From: Bacteroidota bacterium
GTDB lineage: Bacteria > Bacteroidota > Bacteroidia > Cytophagales > Cyclobacteriaceae
Assembly: GCA_018266055.1 (NCBI GenBank)
Contig: JAFDYT010000019.1
Location: 124,001-188,000, forward strand
Direction of reading: 5' to 3'
DNA length: 64,000 nt
Both the position numbers and the translations under genes were made by a program. Below, in pieces: positions 16,039 to 27,368 of this stretch. Position 1 is the first letter of the stretch. Each line of letters begins with the position of its first letter. The notes below the pieces were generated by a model. That model was given only the letters and a program-made list of their open reading frames with translations, searched no databases and was not told the DNA's origin.

Positions 16039-16455
16039 TCATTTTTGCAGTAGGTCTTTTATGTCCTGCCCGATTCTCCGTGGCTTTAAGCTTTTGGCGT
16101 CGATAAGACACCAGCTAGTTTTGGCCTCGGCAATTTTCTTTTCTCCCACCATAAACCGCACGTGCCTCATTGACTGAGCGCCTTCTGCAGTACTCACCCA
16201 AGTATCGGCTAAAATTTCATCGCCCAAAAATGCGGCATTGAAATAATCGATTTCGTGGCGAAGCACTACCCAGCGATAGTTGTCTCTGATTTCTGGTGAA
16301 GCCATGGCCAACCAATGCGCTGTAGCTACCTGCTGCACCCACTGCAAATACACCACATTGTTTACGTGATCCATCTCGTCGATGTCGGCGGGGCTTACCT
16401 GAATCTTCACCTGAAATGGAGTACTATTTGGATGATAAGTTGGTTCTGAGCTCAT
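16039..16455 (-). CDS. Acyl-CoA thioesterase, hotdog fold (YbgC/4HBT type)
   Basis: A 138-residue single hotdog-domain thioesterase. The motif PADIDEMDHVNNVVYLQW carries the catalytic Asp and the conserved His-Val-Asn-Asn-Val-Tyr of the 4-hydroxybenzoyl-CoA/YbgC group; FLGDEILADTWVS and KTSWCLIDAKSLKPRRI are further family marks. It hydrolyses an acyl-CoA or acyl-ACP thioester; chain length is not readable. It is cytosolic and monocistronic. Confidence 0.87.
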   Translation of the reverse strand: MSSEPTYHPNSTPFQVKIQVSPADIDEMDHVNNVVYLQWVQQVATAHWLAMASPEIRDNYRWVVLRHEIDYFNAAFLGDEILADTWVSTAEGAQSMRHVRFMVGEKKIAEAKTSWCLIDAKSLKPRRIGQDIKDLLQK

Positions 16456-16558
16456 GGGAATAACGGAGCGTTTTGGTCAGTAAAAGATAGTTCTATTTTT
16501 TCATTCAAAAAGGTGAACAAAAGTGATTTAAAGATGCGGATAAGGCATATAAAAACCT

Positions 16559-16566
16559 TATTTTTG
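16559..16566 (+). promoter_or_regulatory. -7 promoter box for gyrB
   Basis: TATTTTTG fits TAnnTTTG and lies 19 bases before the gyrB ATG. No clear -33 element accompanies it. Confidence 0.35.
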
Positions 16567-16579
16567 AAGGTTAGAATAA

Positions 16580-18547
<1,968 letters not shown>

Positions 18548-18604
18548 CACCCAGGTGTGAGAAGGAATGTGGCGGAATAGTTTAATGTAATCTTGAGTCA
18601 GGAT

Positions 18605-20740
18605 ATGGAAATTCAGCAAGAACAATCATCAGCTCTGGATTTTGTTGAGAAGCAAATAGTAGAGAGTAATTACGTAAGTCGTGATTTAAGTTGGTTGCAG
18701 TTTAATTACCGTGTGCTTGATCAGGCCAAGCACATGGACCGAAGTATTTTCGACCGGCTGAAGTTCTTGTCTATTACCGCTTCCAACCTCGATGAATTTT
18801 GCACCATCCGTTTGGGTAGTCTTTACAATTATCTCGATTTTAATAAAGAGCGTTTCGATTACAGCGGGCTTCGTGAAGAGCCTTTTCATCAATACCTCAT
18901 GGCCGAGTTACACCGGTTTGTAGCCGAGCAGTGCGACTATTACATCAAAAAACTAAAGCCGCTTTTTGAAAAGAATAATTTTCGGATAGTAGAGTATCCG
19001 TTTCTGAGCGCCGATGATAAGGCTAGGGTTGACGCTTATTTTCAGCGCACCATCTACCCGATGCTCACACCGATGATGTTTGACAATTACCACACCTTTC
19101 CGGTGTTGAAGAATAATCGGCTATTGTTTGGTGTGGTGACTAAGGCACCGCATGATCACCAGAATCAACTGCGTGTTTCGTTCATTCAGGTGCCTAGCAA
19201 TATTCCGCGCTTCTATGAAATTCTGAATCAGGATAACTCCATTTCGTTTATTTCAGTAGAAGAAATCATTCGGAACAATATTCATCACTTGTTCAGAAAC
19301 ATTGAGATATCCAGTGTGAATTTATTTCGCATTAATCGCAATGGTGATTTTACATTGGAAGAAAGCGAAGACATCGAAGCTAACTTTCTGGAAGAACTGA
19401 AACGAAAACTTCAGACCAGAAGAACCGGTAGGGTAGTCCGTCTGGATATTGAGGAGAACCCCGATCCGTGGATGATGCGCGTGCTGAAAATCCAGTGGGA
19501 CCTTGACGATCAGAATATTTTTATCATTCCCAAAGAAGCGATGATTGATTTCTCAGGGATTAATCAGATTGTCAATCACGGTGAGTTTAAATCCAAACGC
19601 TTTCAACCGCGGCCACCGGTAAAACCGTTGTCATTTCCCGAACAAGGGTCGGCTGATTTGTTTGAGATATTGAAAGGCAGGGATATTCTTTTGCAACATC
19701 CTTACAACTCAATGGAGCCTGTACTTGAGTTGCTTGAGAAAGCAGCCGACGATCCTTATGTGCTCTCAATTAAAATTACAATCTACCGCCTGGCGCGCGA
19801 ATCTCGTGTTAGTGCGGCGTTGCTCAAGGCCGCTGAAAATGGTAAGCATGTGTCCGTGTTGTTTGAAGTAAAAGCCCGATTTGATGAGGAGAATAACCTT
19901 CGTGAAGCGCAGAAACTTCAAAAGGCAGGATGCTTTGTGATTTATGGAGTGAGCAGTTTGAAAACTCACACCAAGTTGCTGCTGATCGTTCGCAATGAGC
20001 CGGATCGCGTGTATCGTTACGTTCATCTTTCGAGCGGCAACTATAACGAAACTACCGCGAGGTTTTATACAGACATCGGTCTTTTAAGCACCAATGAGAC
20101 CTATGCGCATGATGTGTCTGAATTCTTCAATGTAATCACAGGACATTCGCATCCCACCTCTTACATCAACCTGATTACCTCGCCGCGCGACATGCGCAAT
20201 CAACTTTGCAGCCTTATCCGAAAAGAAGCGGAGACTGCAAAACAAGGGTTGCCTGCCGGTATTATCATTAAACTAAACTCGTTGCAGGACAAAGAGCTTA
20301 TTGATACCCTGTACGAAGCTTCTCAGGCTGGCGTGGTCATTAAATTAATCGTTCGTGGAATTTGCTGCATACGCCCTGGCCGTAAAGGCGTGAGCGAAAA
20401 TATTGAAGTGATATCTGTGGTGGGTGAATTTCTAGAACACTCGCGAATCTATTATTTCCATAACCTGGGAAACCCCAAAGTGTATATCGGCAGTGCCGAC
20501 GCAATGGTGCGCAGTTTTGATCGTCGTATCGAATCACTCTTTCTGCTTGAACAAGAGATGTTGCGCAAGCAAGCGATGAATATTCTGCGGTACAACCTTC
20601 GCGACAATGTGAATTCATACACGATGCAAGAGGATGGTTCTTATCGCATTAAAGAACTCAACGGCGAGGCGCCGTTCAACATGCATAAGGAGTTTTACAA
20701 CGTGACCCGACAGATCATTCAGGACGTAAAACTTCTCTAG
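18605..20740 (+). CDS. ppk1: Polyphosphate kinase 1
   Basis: Makes inorganic polyphosphate from ATP, reversibly. The 711-residue protein has the N-terminal domain beginning SRDLSWLQFNYRVLDQAK, the head domain, and two phospholipase-D-like C-terminal domains. His455 in LKTHTKLLLIV is the expected autophosphorylated residue and His612 in LEHSRIYYFHN the second catalytic histidine. HLSSGNYNETTARFYTDIGL is also characteristic. ATG at 18605 is chosen over a TTG at 18593. The next gene follows after four bases, so they form an operon. Confidence 0.96.
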   Translation: MEIQQEQSSALDFVEKQIVESNYVSRDLSWLQFNYRVLDQAKHMDRSIFDRLKFLSITASNLDEFCTIRLGSLYNYLDFNKERFDYSGLREEPFHQYLMAELHRFVAEQCDYYIKKLKPLFEKNNFRIVEYPFLSADDKARVDAYFQRTIYPMLTPMMFDNYHTFPVLKNNRLLFGVVTKAPHDHQNQLRVSFIQVPSNIPRFYEILNQDNSISFISVEEIIRNNIHHLFRNIEISSVNLFRINRNGDFTLEESEDIEANFLEELKRKLQTRRTGRVVRLDIEENPDPWMMRVLKIQWDLDDQNIFIIPKEAMIDFSGINQIVNHGEFKSKRFQPRPPVKPLSFPEQGSADLFEILKGRDILLQHPYNSMEPVLELLEKAADDPYVLSIKITIYRLARESRVSAALLKAAENGKHVSVLFEVKARFDEENNLREAQKLQKAGCFVIYGVSSLKTHTKLLLIVRNEPDRVYRYVHLSSGNYNETTARFYTDIGLLSTNETYAHDVSEFFNVITGHSHPTSYINLITSPRDMRNQLCSLIRKEAETAKQGLPAGIIIKLNSLQDKELIDTLYEASQAGVVIKLIVRGICCIRPGRKGVSENIEVISVVGEFLEHSRIYYFHNLGNPKVYIGSADAMVRSFDRRIESLFLLEQEMLRKQAMNILRYNLRDNVNSYTMQEDGSYRIKELNGEAPFNMHKEFYNVTRQIIQDVKLL

Positions 20741-20744
20741 AAAA

Positions 20745-21809
20745 ATGCAATCCAGAAGAGCATTCTTAAAAAAATCAGCGGCTGCATCCTGCGGAATGGC
20801 TTTGCTCGGTTTCGGCGCTGCCAATGCTGAATCACATGTAATCGACTATCCAACTTTTGATTTTCATTGTCATCCTGGATTATTTCCAACGCGCGGCGTT
20901 CCCGGTTTTGCCGGCGAGGCGATGCTTCAGAAAACAGTGAAGGAAATGAATGAAGGTAAGCTGTCAGGTGCGTTCTTCAGTCTTGTCGCTGACCTGCCGA
21001 ACATAAGACCTGGAGCGACAGGGATACAAATTACAGGTTCATACAAGCCCGGTGACGGATGGAAGGAATACAAACGCCAACTGGCGATTTACAAGGATAT
21101 ACTGGCTGCGTTACCTGTGCGCGGAGCTGTCAATGCAGCTGATCTTGATAATTCGTTCAAAGAGCATCGTGTAGCCGCTTTTCTTTCGTGTGAAGGAGGC
21201 GATTTCATAGAAGGAAGTAGCGATCGCATTGATGAAATGTATGCCGATGGAGTGCGTTCCATTCAGTTAGTGCACTATCACCCGAATGAATTGGGCGATC
21301 TTCAAACAGAAGCTCCAGCGTATAATGGACTTTCTTCTGCAGGTAAGGATGCGGTGCGCAAGATGAACAAATTAGGGATGGTGATCGACGTTGCTCACGC
21401 TACCTATGAAACCACAAAGACCGTTTGTGAGCTAAGTACAAAACCTGTGATCTTATCGCACAGTATTTTGAAGCTTGATGACTCCAGGCCACTTGCAAAG
21501 CGGGCTATTACCAAAGAGCACGCAAAAGTGGTAGCAGAAACAGGCGGAGTGATTGGCGCATGGCCAAGCGGCTTTAATACCAGCTTTGATGATTTTGTTG
21601 AGAATACGTTGAAGCTTATCGAAGTAGTTGGTGCAGATCACGTGGGATTGGGCACTGACATGGATGGAAATTTCAAGCCTGTGCTTAACTCTTATCTACA
21701 ACTTGACTCGTGGGCAGCTGCCTTGCAAGCCAAAGGATTGTCGCGTGAGGAAACTGCCAAAGTTTTAGGTGGCAACGCAAGGCGTGTACTGCTTCAAGTA
21801 TTGCGTTGA
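20745..21809 (+). CDS. Exported membrane dipeptidase (peptidase M19)
   Basis: A zinc dipeptidase of the renal dipeptidase family, 354 residues. The N-terminus has a twin-arginine signal (SRRAFLKKSAAASCGMALLG), so it is probably exported folded by the Tat system. Metal-site motifs are DFHCHPG, the bridging glutamate in FLSCEGGDF, histidines in VIDVAHAT and VILSHSI, and aspartate in GLGTDMDG. It cleaves dipeptides, possibly with D-amino acids; the substrate is unknown. It starts four bases after ppk1, an unexplained pairing. Confidence 0.93.
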   Translation: MQSRRAFLKKSAAASCGMALLGFGAANAESHVIDYPTFDFHCHPGLFPTRGVPGFAGEAMLQKTVKEMNEGKLSGAFFSLVADLPNIRPGATGIQITGSYKPGDGWKEYKRQLAIYKDILAALPVRGAVNAADLDNSFKEHRVAAFLSCEGGDFIEGSSDRIDEMYADGVRSIQLVHYHPNELGDLQTEAPAYNGLSSAGKDAVRKMNKLGMVIDVAHATYETTKTVCELSTKPVILSHSILKLDDSRPLAKRAITKEHAKVVAETGGVIGAWPSGFNTSFDDFVENTLKLIEVVGADHVGLGTDMDGNFKPVLNSYLQLDSWAAALQAKGLSREETAKVLGGNARRVLLQVLR

Positions 21810-21810
21810 T

Positions 21811-22221
21811 TTACTTTGTGGCTAGGTATTCTTCAATCTCTTTCAGAATTGCACCAATCATTCCTTTAATCTGAGTGAAGATAGAAAACGACTGCTCGTG
21901 GTTTTCGCTTTGTGCCGCCTTCTCCAGATTTCCAACCAGAATAGTGAGGGCATTGACGCCAATGTAAGCACCAGTGGGCTTCATCGCATGAGCAGCCTTT
22001 TGAATGAGCTTGTATTCATTGTGCGTTAGCTGACTATTCAGTTGAGAAATGAATCGACGAGCTTCATCCTGAAAGGTCATCAAAAGCACTTCTATGAAGG
22101 CTGGATTCCCAACCGATATGTCGTTCAGGTAGTCCTGATTGATGTAACGGAAATTTTCCATCACGGCATTTGACTTGCGGTTGACTTTATAATTTTCGGA
22201 GATAGATTTATTCGGTACCAT
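21811..22221 (-). CDS. Stand-alone histidine phosphotransfer (Hpt) protein
   Basis: A 136-residue four-helix Hpt protein, the phosphate shuttle of multi-step phosphorelays. The phosphorylatable His78 lies in IQKAAHAMKPTGAYIG, followed by the glycine and the NLEKAAQ helix expected for the bundle. It closely resembles the Hpt domain at the end of the hybrid kinase in the same operon (KKNAHAFKPLGSYVG). It is the last gene, 22 bases after the LytTR chimera. It probably passes phosphate between the hybrid kinase and receivers such as the CheY-like protein two genes upstream. Confidence 0.88.
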   Translation of the reverse strand: MVPNKSISENYKVNRKSNAVMENFRYINQDYLNDISVGNPAFIEVLLMTFQDEARRFISQLNSQLTHNEYKLIQKAAHAMKPTGAYIGVNALTILVGNLEKAAQSENHEQSFSIFTQIKGMIGAILKEIEEYLATK

Positions 22222-22243
22222 GTTGTGTATTCTGTTTAGAGGT

Positions 22244-22798
22244 TTATAGAATATTCAGTCTTGCCATTAATTCATTGCGGTATGATTCTCCTATCGGGAT
22301 TAATTTCTTTCCAATCTGAATCAGCGACTCTTCAATCAAATCAATTTTATCAGGTCTTACGATAAACGAACGATGCACACGTGCAAACTGATCGGCGGGA
22401 AGTTTGCTTTCAATGCCCTTCATAGTTGAGTGAACCAGGTATCTGGTCTTTTCAGTAAAGAAGTTTACATAGTCGCCGTACGCTTCCACCCAAAGGATAT
22501 CGGCTAGGCGTACGTTAACGATCTGATCGTTGGCTTTGATGAAAATTGAATCTGCTTTTGGTTCAGGGTTCTTCTTGGCCAAGGTAAGATCAACCAACTT
22601 CTCAGCTTCTTGCCAGAATGTGTTGAGCAGTGCCATCAGCGGTGATGGATTTTCAAGTACAAGCGCTTTCAGATAGTCGGCATTCATAAAATTGCGACTA
22701 TCAATTTTCAGCACTGCCTGATTTTCATCGGACTGATGGATAGTAAGACGAGGATTCAGAGCCTTGATCTGTCCTTTTGAATGTGTGTTTGTTGCCAT
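22244..22798 (-). CDS. LytTR DNA-binding protein with a truncated Hpt-like N-terminus
   Basis: A 184-residue protein without a receiver domain. Residues about 85-184 form a LytTR DNA-binding domain (ILWVEAYGDYVNFF, FARVHRSFIVRPDKI, KLIPIGESYRNELMARL), very similar to that of the neighbouring response regulator. Residues 37-70, NADYLKALVLENPSPLMALL onwards, match the first helices of the adjacent Hpt protein (NQDYLNDISVGNPAFIEVLL) but the His-bearing helix is missing. The protein thus looks like a chimera of its neighbours. It could bind DNA while docking with Hpt partners rather than being phosphorylated; that is inference. Confidence 0.85.
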   Translation of the reverse strand: MATNTHSKGQIKALNPRLTIHQSDENQAVLKIDSRNFMNADYLKALVLENPSPLMALLNTFWQEAEKLVDLTLAKKNPEPKADSIFIKANDQIVNVRLADILWVEAYGDYVNFFTEKTRYLVHSTMKGIESKLPADQFARVHRSFIVRPDKIDLIEESLIQIGKKLIPIGESYRNELMARLNIL

Positions 22799-22959
22799 GA
22801 GTTCTTTTTTGTTTTCGTTGAACCAAAAGTGAAGAACTGGCCCACTGAAACCATCAGCAAAAAACCGATTTTAGGAAATAAGGTATTTTCTTAGTCAAAG
22901 CCAAAAAAGGCCGTTTTTAGCTAAATTTTGATAAGAAAAACTCGCAGAGGAGAGGCCTT

Positions 22960-23649
22960 TTACAAGAACTTTAGCCGACTCATTAGTTCTGTCTTAAAGG
23001 ATTCACCGATCGGAATAAGCTTTTTACCAATCACAATCAGGGTATCTTCAATAGCGTTGATCTTATCAACGCGAATGATGAACGACCGGTGAACGCGTAG
23101 AAACTGGTCGGAGGGAAGCTTTCCTTCGATGCCTTTCATAGTGGCATGAATCACGTACCGGTCCTTATCAGTGAAGATGCTTACATAATCACCGTAAGCT
23201 TCCACCCACAAGATGTCCTGTAGCATGATTTTTACCACTTGATTATTCGCCTTGACGAAAACGGAATCGGCGGTGGAATAATTTTCATTATCGCTGGCCA
23301 GGCGATTTTCAATTCGAGTAACAGTTTTTAAGAAGCGCTCAGGACTTACCGGCTTCAGTAGATAGTCAGTTACTTCATATTCAAAAGCATCGAGCGCATA
23401 TTTCTCTTTAGAGGAGACAATCACCACCTCCGGAGTATCGGTGAGCATTTTCAAGAATTCAAGACCAGTGATATCAGGCATCTCTACATCCAGAAACAGC
23501 ACATCGATGGAATAATTTTGGAGATGATCACGCGCCTCGATCACGTTGCTGCATGAGGCGATTAGTTTCCAATTCTTGATTTTTTTTATCAGTTCTTCGA
23601 GTGTCCTGCGTGACATCTCGTCGTCATCGACCAAAAGGCAATTTGGCAT
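22960..23649 (-). CDS. LytTR-family response regulator
   Basis: A 229-residue regulator of the LytR/AlgR type. The receiver (residues 1-120) has the acidic pair VDDD, phospho-acceptor Asp54 in LFLDVEMPDITG, a Ser in VVIVSSKEKYALDAF and the lysine in DYLLKPVSPERF. The LytTR domain (about 130-229) has ILWVEAYGDYVSIF and FLRVHRSFIIRVDKI. It directly binds DNA to set expression of targets. It follows the CheY-like gene by 15 bases in the phosphorelay operon. A gap of 161 bases separates it from the next gene. Confidence 0.93.
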   Translation of the reverse strand: MPNCLLVDDDEMSRRTLEELIKKIKNWKLIASCSNVIEARDHLQNYSIDVLFLDVEMPDITGLEFLKMLTDTPEVVIVSSKEKYALDAFEYEVTDYLLKPVSPERFLKTVTRIENRLASDNENYSTADSVFVKANNQVVKIMLQDILWVEAYGDYVSIFTDKDRYVIHATMKGIEGKLPSDQFLRVHRSFIIRVDKINAIEDTLIVIGKKLIPIGESFKTELMSRLKFL

Positions 23650-23664
23650 ACTAGAGATTCTTGT

Positions 23665-24051
23665 TTATCGTATTCTGCGAAGGATGGCATTGATGCGGGC
23701 GTTGAGCTCTTCTGGATTAAAAGGTTTGATAACAAAATCATCAGCACCAGAATTGAGACAGTTGATCCTGTCTTTGCTACTCTCTGCGGAGGATAAAACA
23801 AGAATAGCCAGTTTATCCCATTTGGAATTACTACGTATCTTTTTGATCACCTCAACTCCGCTCATGTCGGGCATGTTCAGGTCAATGATCAGCACCTGTG
23901 GCTCATCTTTTTCTTCCAGGTATTTCAGGCAAGCGAAGCCGCCTTCGAGAGTAACGATGGTAAAATTTTTTTGAAAGAACTGATTTAATAAAAGGCGAAG
24001 CGCCGGCTCATCATCAACAATGAGGAGTATGGGCATTTTATTTTTTGACAT
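23665..24051 (-). CDS. Single-domain response regulator, CheY-like
   Basis: A 128-residue receiver domain with no output part. It has the acidic pair in LLIVDDEPALRLLL, the phospho-acceptor aspartate in VLIIDLNMPDMSG, the Ser of VLSSAESS and the lysine in DFVIKPFNPEEL. The start overlaps the end of the hybrid kinase by 14 bases, so the two are coupled. In this operon it probably carries phosphate between the kinase and an Hpt protein, or acts as phosphate sink. Confidence 0.92.
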   Translation of the reverse strand: MSKNKMPILLIVDDEPALRLLLNQFFQKNFTIVTLEGGFACLKYLEEKDEPQVLIIDLNMPDMSGVEVIKKIRSNSKWDKLAILVLSSAESSKDRINCLNSGADDFVIKPFNPEELNARINAILRRIR

Positions 24052-27000
24052 GACTTATTGTGTTTTTATAAATGAAGGCTTCTACTTCAGGTTTAACTTT
24101 CTCTAACATCTCCTGAATTTTTTGGATCAGGTTTTCTAAATGTACTGATTTTGTTCCGGAATTCATGGCATCGTTTTCGAGCTGGCCTACTATTTTGGTT
24201 AGCGAGTTTATTCCAACGTAAGACCCCAGTGGCTTGAAGGCGTGCGCATTTTTTTTGAGGCCAATTAAGTCATTTTCTTCAAATGCAAGCCTGATTTTAC
24301 TCATATACTGTGCTGACTGTTTTTGAAACAGCTCAATCATTTCCAGTTGAAAGGCTATATTGTCTGGGGAGATACTTTCAAGGAACGCCAGATCCAGGTA
24401 GGATTCAATTTCCTTTGCCGGTGCCTGCTCCAATTGACTCGACGACGGCTTTAAGTATTTGGTGAGCAAAGAATTTAAATCACTAAGCTTAAATGGTTTT
24501 GAGATATATTCATTCATGCCGGCTGATTTCACGCGAACTTCTGGATCAAAAAGTACAGAGGCAGTCATCGCAATGATCGGTATGGATCGAAGGGGCTCTT
24601 CCATTTCCGTTCTGATCTTGTGCGTGGTCTCGTAGCCATCCATTTCTGGCATCTGCACGTCCATAATAATCAGATCGAACTTATGCTTCTTTAATAGGTC
24701 CAGTGCAATTAATCCGTTATCGGCTACAGCCACATTTATCTTCCATTTCTCGAGCGTTTTTTTCGCCACGGTTTGGTTGATAAGATTATCTTCCACAAGA
24801 AGTACTGACCTCCCTTCAAAAATATCGTGATTTGTCCACGAGTTACCATCGTCTACTTTGGTAGATACCGCGATTCCTTCCTCATAGGGTATAATCACCT
24901 CAAAGGTTGTTCCCATACCCAGCACACTTTGCACATGTACATCACCATGTTGCATCTCTGTCAGTTGCTTTACGATAGTGAGCCCTAAACCGGTTCCGCC
25001 GAACTTAGTAGCAGTCGGCTGGTCAGCTTGTGTAAAGCGTTCGAAAATCATTTGAAGCTTGTCTTCAGGAATACCAATTCCGGTGTCCGTAACGGTAAAC
25101 TTTAAATAATATTTCTTGTCATTTTGCCTCACCACTGTGCAAGTAAGACCAACAGAGCCCTTGCTTGTAAACTTGAGCGCGTTAGAGAGCAGGTTGAGTA
25201 GTATTTGGCTTAACCGAACTGGGTCTCCCTTTAGGTATTCGGGTGCGCCGCTAAAGATTTTTACATCAAGGGAAATATTTTTCTCAACAGCTTGAGGCTG
25301 AAGATTTTTTACCAATTGTGTGATTACTTGTTTGGGATTGAAGTCAATATAATCAAGTGTCAGTTTACCGGCTTCAATTTTTGAAAGATCGAGAATATCA
25401 TTGATGATCGAGAGAAGCTGTTCGCCAGACGATTTAATTCCCTTCAGGTATTCCAGATTTTCAGAAGAAAGTGAGCTATTGAACATGAGGTTGGTAAGTC
25501 CCAATACACCGTTAATCGGAGTACGAAGTTCATGACTCATCTTGGCAAGGAAATCTTGCTTGGCGTTGCTGGATTCTTCGGCTTGCTGCTTGGCTTTAAG
25601 TAAATTTTTCTCTACCTCCTTAATTTCGGTGATGTCGCGGTAAAGCCACATGTGTCCTTTGTAAACGGTATCCACAAAAATGGGCACATAATCTCTAGCA
25701 TAAACCTTACCCGACACCATTTCCAATTCTTCGTTAACAACCGTTTCACGATTCTTTAGTAGCTGATTGATCCGCTCCACAAATTCTTCGGGTTCCCGGA
25801 ATAGCATTTTACTATTTTCAGCAGCATTGGAGCAGTCCATTCCTGTTAGAACTTCCGGAGGCGCCGGGATCATAAACATGTCGCAGAATTTCTGGTTGGT
25901 TAGAACAATTCTTCTGTTTTCATCTTCAACCAATACGCCTGCCTGGATAGTGAGGATCAAGTTTTGAAGGCGTGAGGTAGCAGACTTTAGGCTTTCCTGG
26001 CCTTGCTTCCGTTCGGATATATCTCTAATAATAGCGCTAAATATCTTCTTTCCATTGGCCACTGCTTCACCGAAACTAATTTCCAAAGGAACCTGGTGTC
26101 CTTCCTTATGCAAACCAGGGAATTCGAGAGACGACCAACTTCCGTGTTTGCGAACCCCTGTCTTATTGTAATTCGCAAAAGCGGCTTCATGAATTTTTTT
26201 GAGATAATCGGGAATGATGGTTTGTAATGATTTCCCGTTAAGCTCAGATGAAGAATATCCAAAGATTTTTTGAGTCACTTCGTTGCAGTAAATAATCCTT
26301 TCTTTATCATCTACAGTAATCACAGCATCTGAGATGGTGTCCATCACAACCTGCTTGAGGGCTTGTGTATCTTTCAACTCTTCTTGCGCCCGATGGATTT
26401 CAGTAAGATCGCGCGTGAGTAGCAGGCATTCATTTTTTGAAAAAGGAATAACACGAGCTTCGTAATGTTGAAGCCCGTTTTCAAAAGGGATGTTGAAGTT
26501 GAATGTCTCGGGAGTATTTTTAGCTATGACATCGACAATAGAAGTGAGGAATTGTTGCGCTACAGATGCTGGAAAGATTTCCTGCAGTGACGTCTTCTTT
26601 TCGTCATACCAATATGATCCATCTACAATAGCTCCATTGGAATTAACCTTAATTGGGTTGTCAGGAATGGCGTCAAGTAAGGCGCGCAGGTTACGCTCTC
26701 TTTCCTTCACCTGATCGATGAGTCGGATATTATTTAAGGCTAACGAAGCATAGGAAGCGAGGAACCGCGATGTCTCAAATTCTTCTTCCGTAAAGAAGAC
26801 CCCTGACATCCGGTTCATCACCAAGGCACCCCAACAAATGGTGCCCATGTTTAGCGGAATGACGATCAGCTGCTCTTCTTTTATATTAGCTCCTTCAGGG
26901 TAGAGTGCCCTTTTATCAAGGTGCGCATTTTCAATGCGTTCACTTTTCCCAATGGCTATTATAGATCCGATAATTCCCTTATCAAAAGGAATACACCACT

Positions 27001-27250
27001 TTGTTAAGTCAGGATTGTCCCACGAAGGCCCCTCTACAATGATTGGGCAAAGTTCTTTGCGATCGTGATTGGCCAGATAAATGGCCATGGTATCATAATC
27101 GATTAAGCCTGAAAGGCCCTTTGCCAAAAGCCTTGCCACCAGCGCGGAGTCTAAAGACGACGCAATCTGCGTTGAAATTTCCAGAAGTTTCTGGCGTTCG
27201 GCTGAACTATTGAGTTTTGATTCCACAAATACAATTAAATGGTAGCACAA
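24038..27250 (-). CDS. Hybrid sensor histidine kinase: GAF-PAS-PAS-PAS-HisKA-HATPase-REC-Hpt
   Basis: A soluble hybrid kinase of about 1,070 residues. Domain order: GAF (about 20-170), PAS (190-290), PAS (300-415, with a GYSSSELNGKSL core), PAS (425-545), HisKA with His573 in KMSHELRTPINGVLG, HATPase with NLLSNALKFT and GTGLGLTIVKQL, receiver with LLVEDNLINQ and LIIMDVQMPEMDG, and Hpt with His1003 in KKNAHAFKPLGSYVG. No membrane helix is seen, so it senses a cytosolic signal. The frame opens at a TTG (27250); a GTG at 27226 is equally possible. It heads an operon with a receiver, a LytTR regulator, a LytTR chimera and a second Hpt protein. Confidence 0.93.
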   Translation of the reverse strand: MCYHLIVFVESKLNSSAERQKLLEISTQIASSLDSALVARLLAKGLSGLIDYDTMAIYLANHDRKELCPIIVEGPSWDNPDLTKWCIPFDKGIIGSIIAIGKSERIENAHLDKRALYPEGANIKEEQLIVIPLNMGTICWGALVMNRMSGVFFTEEEFETSRFLASYASLALNNIRLIDQVKERERNLRALLDAIPDNPIKVNSNGAIVDGSYWYDEKKTSLQEIFPASVAQQFLTSIVDVIAKNTPETFNFNIPFENGLQHYEARVIPFSKNECLLLTRDLTEIHRAQEELKDTQALKQVVMDTISDAVITVDDKERIIYCNEVTQKIFGYSSSELNGKSLQTIIPDYLKKIHEAAFANYNKTGVRKHGSWSSLEFPGLHKEGHQVPLEISFGEAVANGKKIFSAIIRDISERKQGQESLKSATSRLQNLILTIQAGVLVEDENRRIVLTNQKFCDMFMIPAPPEVLTGMDCSNAAENSKMLFREPEEFVERINQLLKNRETVVNEELEMVSGKVYARDYVPIFVDTVYKGHMWLYRDITEIKEVEKNLLKAKQQAEESSNAKQDFLAKMSHELRTPINGVLGLTNLMFNSSLSSENLEYLKGIKSSGEQLLSIINDILDLSKIEAGKLTLDYIDFNPKQVITQLVKNLQPQAVEKNISLDVKIFSGAPEYLKGDPVRLSQILLNLLSNALKFTSKGSVGLTCTVVRQNDKKYYLKFTVTDTGIGIPEDKLQMIFERFTQADQPTATKFGGTGLGLTIVKQLTEMQHGDVHVQSVLGMGTTFEVIIPYEEGIAVSTKVDDGNSWTNHDIFEGRSVLLVEDNLINQTVAKKTLEKWKINVAVADNGLIALDLLKKHKFDLIIMDVQMPEMDGYETTHKIRTEMEEPLRSIPIIAMTASVLFDPEVRVKSAGMNEYISKPFKLSDLNSLLTKYLKPSSSQLEQAPAKEIESYLDLAFLESISPDNIAFQLEMIELFQKQSAQYMSKIRLAFEENDLIGLKKNAHAFKPLGSYVGINSLTKIVGQLENDAMNSGTKSVHLENLIQKIQEMLEKVKPEVEAFIYKNTISHVKK

Positions 27251-27340
27251 AAATCAACCTCTTAGGTTTCTCAAAAAAGGTCTTAATCGAATAATAGACT
27301 GGTTTAATCGAAAAAAGAATCTGCGCCTTCACTTTCGCTA

Positions 27341-27348
27341 TAAGTTTG
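27341..27348 (+). promoter_or_regulatory. -7 promoter box for the sugar-nucleotide operon
   Basis: TAAGTTTG matches TAnnTTTG, 20 bases before the ATG of the epimerase gene at 27369. No good -33 element was found. Confidence 0.35.
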
Positions 27349-27368
27349 AGCCATAAAACAGAAAAGTT

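Noticed and set aside
18550-18562. Small palindrome ACACCCAGGTGT after gyrB
   Set aside because: Five pairs with a two-base loop and no T-run; too small for a terminator.
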